A stretch of 10,706 nucleotides of DNA from contig CAZAYB010000108.1 of the NCBI GenBank assembly GCA_964489215.1, positions 1-10,706 on the forward strand, written 5' to 3'. This DNA comes from CAZAYB01 sp964489215 (GTDB lineage Bacteria; Planctomycetota; Phycisphaerae; Sedimentisphaerales; Anaerohalosphaeraceae). Numbering within the stretch: the first letter of the stretch is position 1; each line of letters begins with the position of its first letter. This document shows positions 1 through 6,427 of the stretch, one piece after another. Below the pieces are notes generated by a model. The model ran no database searches, was not told where the DNA came from, and saw nothing but the letters and a program-made list of their open reading frames with translations. Position numbers and translations under genes: made by a program.

Positions 1-459
1 GTCGTAGCTTTCTTCAGAGAAGTTGATATACTGGATACATATCTGGAAACCCTTGAGTTTTCAACCCTGCTTCAGATACCAATGGAAAAGGTAACAATGG
101 ACAGGAATTTTTTCTGTCATATACTCAAATCCTTAACTGACAAAAACATCGAAATTACTTCAGATTATCTAAGCTCTGTCTTTGACAATGGAAGGCTTAA
201 TGACCATGCAGGCAAAAAAAGGAAAAAACTTACACCAGAACAGATTTTTGATTCATGGCTGCCCTGGCAGCAGGATTATTTCCGCAAAAAGCTTATGCAG
301 TTTGAACATATCTGGCCGAGAATGTATGAACTTGGGTACAATCTTGACCGTTATATCAAATCCAACAGGATCTCGATGCGAAAAATAAGCGAAAGTCAAA
401 ACAATAAGCATGATAAGCAAAGCCTAACAAACCGGCAAAATCTTCCTGTCAATGTATAA
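1..459 (+). CDS. Probable sulfotransferase, C-terminal part (cut by left edge)
   Basis: An open frame enters at base 1 with no stop and ends at the TAA at 457-459, giving 152 visible residues. The first in-frame ATG (82) lies inside continuous coding sequence, so it is probably not the start. The visible part is soluble and charged. A segment with the pattern Gly-Lys-Lys-Arg-Lys-Lys-Leu-Thr-Pro-Glu-Gln lies about 55% of the way along. It is followed by Trp-rich text (SWLPWQQDYF) and then a Leu-Gly-Tyr near the end. This order resembles the C-terminal region of PAPS-dependent sulfotransferases: a basic loop, then 'LTPEQ', then a terminal helix ending in 'lGY'. The N-terminal PAPS-binding loop would lie outside the window, so the family call rests on weak C-terminal resemblance. 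A second sulfotransferase module in the 2306-4771 gene makes a sulfation role plausible. The tail after the LGY motif is polar, Asn/Gln/Lys-rich and probably disordered. Confidence 0.55.
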   Translation, partial: VVAFFREVDILDTYLETLEFSTLLQIPMEKVTMDRNFFCHILKSLTDKNIEITSDYLSSVFDNGRLNDHAGKKRKKLTPEQIFDSWLPWQQDYFRKKLMQFEHIWPRMYELGYNLDRYIKSNRISMRKISESQNNKHDKQSLTNRQNLPVNV

Positions 460-513
460 AAAAGTTACACACAAATAAATAAAACGCATTTTATGACCGA
501 AATACCTCATTTC

Positions 514-525
514 TGCCTGCAGGCA
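514..525. repeat. 12-bp perfect palindrome TGCCTGCAGGCA
   Basis: TGCCTGCAGGCA reads identically on both strands and has no loop. It sits 61 bases upstream of the hddA start codon. Perfect loop-free palindromes suit a dimeric DNA-binding protein better than an RNA hairpin, so an operator is possible. A 12-bp palindrome can also arise by chance, and no second copy was noticed. Functional assignment is inference only. Confidence 0.4.
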
Positions 526-531
526 TATTAT

Positions 532-544
532 TTGCACATTGCAC
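532..544. repeat. Short direct repeat TTGCACATTGCAC
   Basis: TTGCAC occurs twice in tandem with one intervening A (period 7), seven bases downstream of the palindrome. Each copy resembles a -35 hexamer, but neither has a good -10 partner at normal spacing. It may be chance in this short gap. Confidence 0.3.
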
Positions 545-575
545 TTACAGCCCGGATTACGCGCAAAATATTTAT

Positions 576-580
576 AAGGA
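576..580 (+). promoter_or_regulatory. Ribosome binding site for hddA
   Basis: AAGGA ends six bases before the ATG at 587. The protein encoded from that ATG opens with the family-typical short lead into the RVSFFGGGTDYP motif, so this site and start agree. Confidence 0.6.
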
Positions 581-586
581 CAATAA

Positions 587-1594
587 ATGATTATAAGCAG
601 AACACCATTTAGAGTGTCATTCTTCGGCGGAGGCACTGACTATCCTGTATGGTTCAAAAGCAACCAGGGCGGAGCAGTACTTAGCACAACCATAAACAAA
701 TACTGCTATATCAGCTGCAGACCATTGCCGCCTTTTTTCCAATATAAGTACCTTATTCGATACCGTCTCAGAGAGGAAGTCCGCGGCATTGATGAAATTG
801 AGCACCCTTCTGTAAAGCAAAGCTTAAAATACATGAACATTAATAACGGGGTCGAAATAGTCCATACAAGCGACCTGCCCGCACGTTCCGGCATCGGTTC
901 AAGTTCAGCATTTACCGTCGGCCTGTTAAATACTCTTTCCGCTCTAAAAGGCGAGATGATAACCAAACGCCAGCTCGCCTCCTCAGCTATTCATATTGAG
1001 CAGAACCTGATAAAAGAAAAAGTCGGTTCTCAGGACCAGGTGGCAGCTGCCTTTGGAGGATTGAATAAAATCGAGTTCCACCCGGACAACTCATTCTACG
1101 TCCAGCCTATTACCATTAAGCAGGACAAATTGAATGCACTGCAAAATCACCTGATGTTCTTTTTTTCAGGACAAAGCAGAATCGCAGAAGAAGTTGCCGC
1201 TGAGCAGATAAAAAATACCGATCAAAAGCAAAAACAGCTGCTCAGAATAAGAGAAATGGTTGACGAAGCAGTAAATCTCTTAAACGGCGGATCGGATGAT
1301 ATAAATGACTTCGGAAAACTATTGCACGATGCGTGGAAGCTGAAAAGAACACTTTCAAAAAGAGTTTCCCCGAGATGGATTGACCAGCTTTACGAACTGG
1401 CAATGAAAAACGGGGCAACAGGCGGTAAACTTTGCGGAGCTGGAGGAGGAGGCTTTCTTCTTTTGTTTGTACCGCCCGACAGGCAGGAAAATTTGATAAA
1501 AAAAATGGACAAAGCTTTACATGTGCCCTTCAGCTTTGAAAAATTAGGTAGCCAGATAATACTTTATGAAACAAAGGATTCATTGGAAAAATAA
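587..1594 (+). CDS. hddA: GHMP kinase: D-glycero-alpha-D-manno-heptose 7-phosphate kinase
   Basis: HddA phosphorylates D-glycero-alpha-D-manno-heptose 7-phosphate at O-1 using ATP, giving the 1,7-bisphosphate on the route to GDP-heptose. The 335 residues fit the family's usual length of about 340. GHMP-kinase motifs are complete. Residues 9-20 read RVSFFGGGTDYP, the N-terminal substrate motif typical of HddA-like kinases. The Gly/Ser-rich ATP loop PARSGIGSSSA lies at about 98-108. GSQDQVAAAFGG is at 147-158. The C-terminal glycine motif GGKLCGAGGGG is at 279-289. The protein is cytosolic, with no signal peptide. The start is supported by AAGGA six bases upstream. The next gene begins one base after the stop, and its product is the guanylyltransferase of the same pathway, which strengthens the specific call. 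The alternative is another sugar 1-kinase of the GHMP family, such as a fucokinase-like enzyme. Confidence 0.85.
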   Translation: MIISRTPFRVSFFGGGTDYPVWFKSNQGGAVLSTTINKYCYISCRPLPPFFQYKYLIRYRLREEVRGIDEIEHPSVKQSLKYMNINNGVEIVHTSDLPARSGIGSSSAFTVGLLNTLSALKGEMITKRQLASSAIHIEQNLIKEKVGSQDQVAAAFGGLNKIEFHPDNSFYVQPITIKQDKLNALQNHLMFFFSGQSRIAEEVAAEQIKNTDQKQKQLLRIREMVDEAVNLLNGGSDDINDFGKLLHDAWKLKRTLSKRVSPRWIDQLYELAMKNGATGGKLCGAGGGGFLLLFVPPDRQENLIKKMDKALHVPFSFEKLGSQIILYETKDSLEK

Positions 1595-1595
1595 T

Positions 1596-2297
1596 ATGGA
1601 AAATACAGATGTACTGATTCTATGCGGAGGATTTGGAAAAAGGCTCAGACAGGCAGTTTCTGACAGACCAAAACCTATGGCAGAGGTAAACGAAAAGCCG
1701 TTTCTGGATATTGTTATAAACCATTTCAGAAGTTTTGGTCTGAAAAGATTTATACTCTGCACCGGCTACATGTCAGATTACATAGAAGATTACTACCAAA
1801 ACAGGAACAAGGACATTAGTTTGTTCATTTCTTATGAACAATCCCCACTGGGTACCGCTGGAGCTGTCGCAAACGCAAGAGAATTGATAATCACCGACCC
1901 GTTTTTCGTAACAAACGGCGACTCCTTCTGCGATGTGAATATCAATAAAATGGCACGTTTTCACGCAGATAATAATTCATTTGCAACAGTGGCAGTTACA
2001 GATGTGGATACTTCAGATTGCGGGAAAGTTAAAATGGACAAAAAACAGAGAATCATTGAATTCAACGAAAAAAATCCCGCAGTAAAATTAGGCTATGTCA
2101 ATACCGGTATTTACCTGTTCAGCAAGACAATACTTCCCACACTTCCTGAAAATACAAAGTGCTCACTTGAATATGACATTTTTCCGAATATGCAAAATTG
2201 TCACGGCTATGTTACACACAGCAGAATATATGACATCGGAACACCTCAGAGACTGGCTGATGCGGAAAAACTTTTCCAGTCAAAAACCAGTGAATAG
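1596..2297 (+). CDS. hddC: Nucleotidyltransferase: D-glycero-alpha-D-manno-heptose 1-phosphate guanylyltransferase
   Basis: HddC transfers GMP from GTP to D-glycero-alpha-D-manno-heptose 1-phosphate, making the GDP-heptose donor for glycosyltransferases. The 233-residue protein has the sugar-nucleotidyltransferase signature. GGFGKRLR is at 11-18, in the place of the usual G-x-G-T-R-L, followed by DRPKPM (23-28), the conserved lysine motif. It also has EQSPLGTAGA at 81-90, the metal-binding TNGDSF at 106-111, NTGIY at 169-173 and a closing DIGTPQRL at 213-220. I chose the ATG at 1596 over an in-frame ATG at 1566, because the latter would overlap hddA by 29 bases and add ten non-family residues before the nucleotide-binding loop. 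One base separates it from the hddA stop, so the two are surely co-transcribed. A guanylyltransferase for another sugar 1-phosphate is possible, but the hddA neighbour argues for heptose. Confidence 0.85.
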   Translation: MENTDVLILCGGFGKRLRQAVSDRPKPMAEVNEKPFLDIVINHFRSFGLKRFILCTGYMSDYIEDYYQNRNKDISLFISYEQSPLGTAGAVANARELIITDPFFVTNGDSFCDVNINKMARFHADNNSFATVAVTDVDTSDCGKVKMDKKQRIIEFNEKNPAVKLGYVNTGIYLFSKTILPTLPENTKCSLEYDIFPNMQNCHGYVTHSRIYDIGTPQRLADAEKLFQSKTSE

Positions 2298-2305
2298 GAA
2301 CGTAA

Positions 2306-4771
2306 ATGAATCTGAACCAAAAAAATCAATATCCGCTTGTTTCAGTTTTCTGTTTTGTAAAAAACTCTGCCAACACAATAAGAAGGTGCGTGGAAAGCGT
2401 TATTACTCAGGACTATAAAAATTTTGAGTTTATCATTCAGGACGGCGCTTCTACCGACGGCACAGTTGAGATTATAAAGTCATACAATGACCCGAGGATA
2501 AAACTGGTTTCAGAGCCTGATACCTGCACTATGGACGCTTACAGGAAAATTCTGAAAAGAATTAAAGGCGAAATTGTTGCCTCCTGTCTTGCCGATGAAG
2601 AGCTTTTGCCCCATGCACTCTCCTGGGGAGTTAAACAACTGAAAAATCATCCCGAAGCAGTTGCGGTATACGGCGATTTTTATGTAACTGATATCGATGG
2701 AAATATCCGCAAAACCGTCAGGGCTGCCGACTGGAATTTTGAAAAATATATCTGCACAGAAATAACCCCGCCATTCTGTTCAGCTTTTTTCAGGGCAAAA
2801 CAATTGATCGAATCCACGGCAATTAACAATGTCGAATATATAGAAGTTGAAATATGGATTCGGCTCGGAATGAATCATAAAATACTGCATATACCGAATC
2901 TTGTCTCCAAATATGCCGTACATGAAAATGAAAGAGGAAAAAAACAGGATAAGGCTGAAAAGCTTAAGGAACGCAGATATATAATTGAAACTATATGCTC
3001 TGAACCGTCAACCCCTGATTTTGTAAAGAAACTAAAACAAAAAGCAATTGACAGTCTGTATGTCTGGATAACCAAAAGAGCAGCCGAATGTGAGCAATGG
3101 AATCTGGCTTATGAATATGCAGAAAAGGCATTCTCACGGGGCCACAATACAGGACATCTTCGCTGTATAGCCAATATGCTCTTCAACAGGGCGCTTCATT
3201 TGGAAAAGACAGGCAATCCAAAAGAATCGCTCGATTATACAGACTTGCTTATAAAATGCGGTGTTCAAGGCAAAGAGCTGCAGGTTCTAAGGCAAAGGCT
3301 TGGTTCTGATTCTTTGTCTCAAAACCGAATTGTCAGTAATAACATAAAAATGAACAGCAGATACGATAGAATATATTTTTATCATGTCAGAAAAGCTGGC
3401 GGCACATCTATTAATCATATGTTCATGTCGCTGGGAGGAGAACAGCCCGAAAAGGTTTATCAGAGAGTAGCTCAAAACAGCGACCACAAAACAAACTCCG
3501 GAGGCCTTGTTTATGCCGGCTGGAATAAAGATGTTGTCAGCAGAGGAGATTATTTCTATGCGCACAGTCATGCCACAATGCAGGAATTGAATCTGCCCGA
3601 AAAAACATTTACATTTACATGCCTCAGAGATCCGGTAAAACGTATTTTATCTCATTATAAAATGCTGATGTATTATAAGATTAACAATATTAATCATCCC
3701 GGAATGAAACTGGAAGGAAAATTCCTCGGTAATTCTTTCCAGGATTTTATAACCCTGTTTCCAAAACATCTAATGCAGCATCAGCTGTTCATGTTCTCCA
3801 GACGATACAATGTATCCGAGGCAATGGAAAATGTTCTCAGCCTTGACCATTTTATGTTTACCGACGATTTTAAATACGGCATCATGCAGCTTTGTAAAAA
3901 AACAGAACTTAATCTGACGCCCTTGCATAAAAGGAAAGCAGAGACAGATTTTTCAGTTTCGCCTGGTCAAATCAAAATTCTTGAACATAAACTCGAACCT
4001 GAGATACAGTTTATAAACAAATTGAAAAAGCACTATTTCAATTCGAGCGAAAAACCGATTTATTCAGGCAATTTTCGGTTTGAAAGATTTGGAACTCATT
4101 ACGGCGGATGGCATATCGTACCGGAACTTATAACGAAAGGCAGTACTGTTATATCCGCTGGTATAGGTGAAGATATTTCGTTCGACAGAGCATTGATATC
4201 GATTAAAAACTGCGACATCGTAGGCATTGACCCAACGCCGAAAGCCGCAAAATACGTCGAAAAATGCGCAGGCCGTAAATTCTTATTCCTCGATAAGGCA
4301 TTGCATTCAGCTTTCGGACATCAGGTCAGAATGTATAAGAATTCAAATCCCGAACATGTTTCTGAATCAGTTCTTAAAGCCCATCAGAGTGTTAAACCTG
4401 ACGATTTTTACAATGCATCTACAATCGACTTAGAGACTATCCAGGAAGCGTTTGAAAATATTTCATTAATAAAGATGGACATCGAAGGGGCAGAGTACGA
4501 TGTTCTGTTATCACTTAAGAGCCTTAATGTTCCGCAGGTCTGCGTAGAGTTTCATCACTTTTGTACAGACTACTCAATTGAGGATACAAAAATGTGCATA
4601 AAACACATGCAGCAGCTTGGATACACAACTATCTTGAATAATGATCAGCAAAGACCTCTTGCAGAAATAACGTTTGTACACAAAAGCTGCCGCATTTCTT
4701 CATTCCCTGATGCCGCAGAAATAATTAAAAGTCAAGTGAAAACAGGCGATAAATTTGCGGAGGTATACTAA
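2306..4771 (+). CDS. GT2 glycosyltransferase - TPR-like - sulfotransferase - FkbM methyltransferase fusion
   Basis: One 821-residue cytosolic protein with three catalytic modules. Residues about 9-210 are a GT-A family 2 glycosyltransferase: VSVFCFVKN strand, QDGASTDGT at 45-53, and an acidic motif LADEE at 95-99 in the place of the usual NxDD. Residues about 240-320 are helical with TPR-like spacing. Residues about 355-580 are a PAPS-dependent sulfotransferase: 5'-phosphosulfate loop HVRKAGGTSIN at 360-370 and 3'-phosphate-binding strand TCLRDPVKRILSHY at 438-451. Residues about 595-795 are an FkbM-type SAM methyltransferase: glycine loop SAGIGEDISFD at 617-627, the family hallmark IKMDIEGAEYDVL at 722-734, and EFHHF at 748-752. 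The frame is uninterrupted, so the fusion is encoded as such. The start at 2306 has TAGGAA overlapping the hddC stop, with eight bases between the two genes. The acceptor sugars, and the order of transfer, sulfation and methylation, cannot be read from sequence. Confidence 0.85.
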   Translation: MNLNQKNQYPLVSVFCFVKNSANTIRRCVESVITQDYKNFEFIIQDGASTDGTVEIIKSYNDPRIKLVSEPDTCTMDAYRKILKRIKGEIVASCLADEELLPHALSWGVKQLKNHPEAVAVYGDFYVTDIDGNIRKTVRAADWNFEKYICTEITPPFCSAFFRAKQLIESTAINNVEYIEVEIWIRLGMNHKILHIPNLVSKYAVHENERGKKQDKAEKLKERRYIIETICSEPSTPDFVKKLKQKAIDSLYVWITKRAAECEQWNLAYEYAEKAFSRGHNTGHLRCIANMLFNRALHLEKTGNPKESLDYTDLLIKCGVQGKELQVLRQRLGSDSLSQNRIVSNNIKMNSRYDRIYFYHVRKAGGTSINHMFMSLGGEQPEKVYQRVAQNSDHKTNSGGLVYAGWNKDVVSRGDYFYAHSHATMQELNLPEKTFTFTCLRDPVKRILSHYKMLMYYKINNINHPGMKLEGKFLGNSFQDFITLFPKHLMQHQLFMFSRRYNVSEAMENVLSLDHFMFTDDFKYGIMQLCKKTELNLTPLHKRKAETDFSVSPGQIKILEHKLEPEIQFINKLKKHYFNSSEKPIYSGNFRFERFGTHYGGWHIVPELITKGSTVISAGIGEDISFDRALISIKNCDIVGIDPTPKAAKYVEKCAGRKFLFLDKALHSAFGHQVRMYKNSNPEHVSESVLKAHQSVKPDDFYNASTIDLETIQEAFENISLIKMDIEGAEYDVLLSLKSLNVPQVCVEFHHFCTDYSIEDTKMCIKHMQQLGYTTILNNDQQRPLAEITFVHKSCRISSFPDAAEIIKSQVKTGDKFAEVY
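4759..4764 (+). promoter_or_regulatory. Strong ribosome binding site inside the end of the upstream gene
   Basis: GGAGGT lies within the last codons of the 2306-4771 gene, ten bases before the ATG at 4775. It is the best Shine-Dalgarno match among the gene starts in this window and fixes that start. Confidence 0.65.
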
Positions 4772-4774
4772 ACT

Positions 4775-6427
4775 ATGAAACCACCGGTCGCAATTGTCTG
4801 CTATAAAAGGCCCGCGCACACAATGAAAGTGCTCCAGGCAATAATTGGCCAAAATATCTCTAAACTTTACGTTTTTTGTGACGGACCAAAAAACGCAGAT
4901 GATGAACCTTATGTTCACGAAACGAGAAAGGCCGTCAAAGGTTTTCTTAAAAACACTAATGCCGCGATATGCTTTCATGATGAAAATTTAGGTCTTGCCC
5001 GTTCAATTCTCACAGCAGTCAATACGGTCCTTCAATACGACAACACTGTTATCCTGCTGGAGGATGACTGTTTGCCAGGTCCCTATTTTTATGATTTTAT
5101 GTGTAATTGCCTTAACCGTTATGAAAACAATGAAAGAGTCTTTGGAATATCAGGATATACCGTTCCTATCCCTGCGAGTATTCTTGCAGATTATCCGCAC
5201 GACATTTATTTTATGCCAAGAATAGGAAGCTGGGGCTGGGCCACATGGAAACGTGCCTGGAATAAATTTGAATATAACATTGACCATGCATGTCAAAAAG
5301 CACTTGCAGCAAACTTAGACCTTGAAATCGGCGGAAATGACATACCCGGTGCAATAAACAGCCTGATCACTGAAAGAAAAGATATCTGGACATTAAACTG
5401 GGTACTAAGCGCATATCTTAACAATGGTTTTTACATCTATCCAACCGCTTCTCACATCAGAAATATCGGGCTTGACGGTACGGGTGTGCACTGCGGAACA
5501 ACTTCAAGATTCGACACGGTTCTTGCTGAAAAACCCGCTCAAAGATTCCCGCAAAACATAACCATACATAAAGACATCTATGCTCACTTCAGAAAAAAGC
5601 ATGACGCCCGTGTCCTCAATGACTACACGGAACAATTTAATAAGCTTAAAAAAATTTCCGCCCGGATAAACACTGTCTATGTAAATCTCGGATGCGGCGA
5701 TTGCTGCCATCCCGACTGGATAAATATCGACTTCCGGAAGAAGCCGCCCTATGTCAAACAGGCTGACCTTAAAAAGGGAATACCTCTTGAAAACGAGACA
5801 GCGGATGTGGTATACCACTCTCACCTGCTGGAGCATTTTACCAGGTCGAAAGCTGAATTCTTTATTCGCGAATGTTATAGGGTGCTAAAGCCGAATGGTA
5901 TTCTAAGGGTTGTAGTGCCTGATCTTGAACAAATTGCCAAATGGTATCTCATACATCTTCAAGGAGCCGTTAACGGTGATCCCTACTCTAAAAGCTGTTA
6001 CGAATGGATAACTCTCGAGTTGATGGACCAAATGGTCAGAAATGAATCCGGCGGACAGATGATGAAATACTGGTCTCAGAATCCCATGCCCGCTGAAGAT
6101 TTTGTGATCGCAAGAACAGGCTCAGAAGCCTTAAATATGATTAACCAGATTCGAGAAGGTAAAATTGAAGCTCCAGCCTCAAAAACACAGGAACCTGACG
6201 AAATACAGATCGGAAAAATCAGAAAAAGCGGTGAAATACATAACTGGATGTATGACAGATATTCACTGGGAAAACTGCTCGCCGAAACAGGATTTACCGA
6301 TATTGAGGTTTGCTCAGCTTACGATTCGCAAATTGAAAATTTTTACGATTATCATCTCGACATCGAAAAAAACGGATGTGTAAGAAAACCTGATTCACTG
6401 TTTATGGAAGCAAGAAAATCAATATGA
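4775..6427 (+). CDS. GT2-type glycosyltransferase - SAM methyltransferase fusion
   Basis: A 550-residue two-domain protein. Residues 1-~290 are a GT-A glycosyltransferase of the GT2/GNT-I-like kind: PVAIVCYKRP at 4-13, a DENLGLARSI stretch at 69-78, the acidic metal motif LLEDDCLP at 94-101, and SWGWATWKRAW at 152-162, which is characteristic of this subgroup. Residues about 298-550 form a class I methyltransferase of the Methyltransf_11 type: SAM loop VNLGCGD at 303-309, acidic residue in NIDF at 317-320, LLEHF at 351-355 and YRVLKPNGILRVVVPD at 368-383. A long insert at about 395-490 between the core and the last strands is Met-, Gln- and charged-rich. The protein is cytosolic with no membrane segment. 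It starts three bases after the upstream stop, and its own stop overlaps the next start (ATGA), so it is translated as part of an operon. It probably adds a sugar and methylates it or the neighbouring residue. The sugar and site are unknown. Confidence 0.85.
   Translation: MKPPVAIVCYKRPAHTMKVLQAIIGQNISKLYVFCDGPKNADDEPYVHETRKAVKGFLKNTNAAICFHDENLGLARSILTAVNTVLQYDNTVILLEDDCLPGPYFYDFMCNCLNRYENNERVFGISGYTVPIPASILADYPHDIYFMPRIGSWGWATWKRAWNKFEYNIDHACQKALAANLDLEIGGNDIPGAINSLITERKDIWTLNWVLSAYLNNGFYIYPTASHIRNIGLDGTGVHCGTTSRFDTVLAEKPAQRFPQNITIHKDIYAHFRKKHDARVLNDYTEQFNKLKKISARINTVYVNLGCGDCCHPDWINIDFRKKPPYVKQADLKKGIPLENETADVVYHSHLLEHFTRSKAEFFIRECYRVLKPNGILRVVVPDLEQIAKWYLIHLQGAVNGDPYSKSCYEWITLELMDQMVRNESGGQMMKYWSQNPMPAEDFVIARTGSEALNMINQIREGKIEAPASKTQEPDEIQIGKIRKSGEIHNWMYDRYSLGKLLAETGFTDIEVCSAYDSQIENFYDYHLDIEKNGCVRKPDSLFMEARKSI

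Larger units (their letters stand above)
460..586. other. Intergenic gap before the heptose genes
   Basis: This 127-base gap is the only non-coding stretch of any size in the window, so it is the likeliest place for a promoter of the downstream cassette. It contains the 12-bp palindrome at 514-525 and the sequence TTGCAC twice (532-537 and 539-544). TTGCAC at 532 is followed after 17 bases by GATTAC (555-560), which matches a sigma-70 -10 box at only three of six positions, so I do not call a promoter. No GC-rich hairpin followed by a T-run is present, so I see no intrinsic terminator for the upstream gene. Read-through from upstream remains possible. Confidence 0.6.

Noticed and set aside
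532..560. Sigma-70 promoter TTGCAC-17 bp-GATTAC
   Set aside because: The -10 match is three of six and no better partner exists for either TTGCAC copy, so the evidence is too weak for a promoter call.
424..966. Open frames on the minus strand across 424-636, 617-820 and 706-966
   Set aside because: They overlap the well-supported hddA on the other strand, lack recognisable motifs and have no ribosome binding site that I can see; they are shadow frames.
1566..1595. Earlier in-frame ATG at 1566 as the hddC start
   Set aside because: It would overlap hddA by 29 bases and add ten residues before the nucleotide-binding loop; the ATG at 1596 gives the usual family N-terminus.
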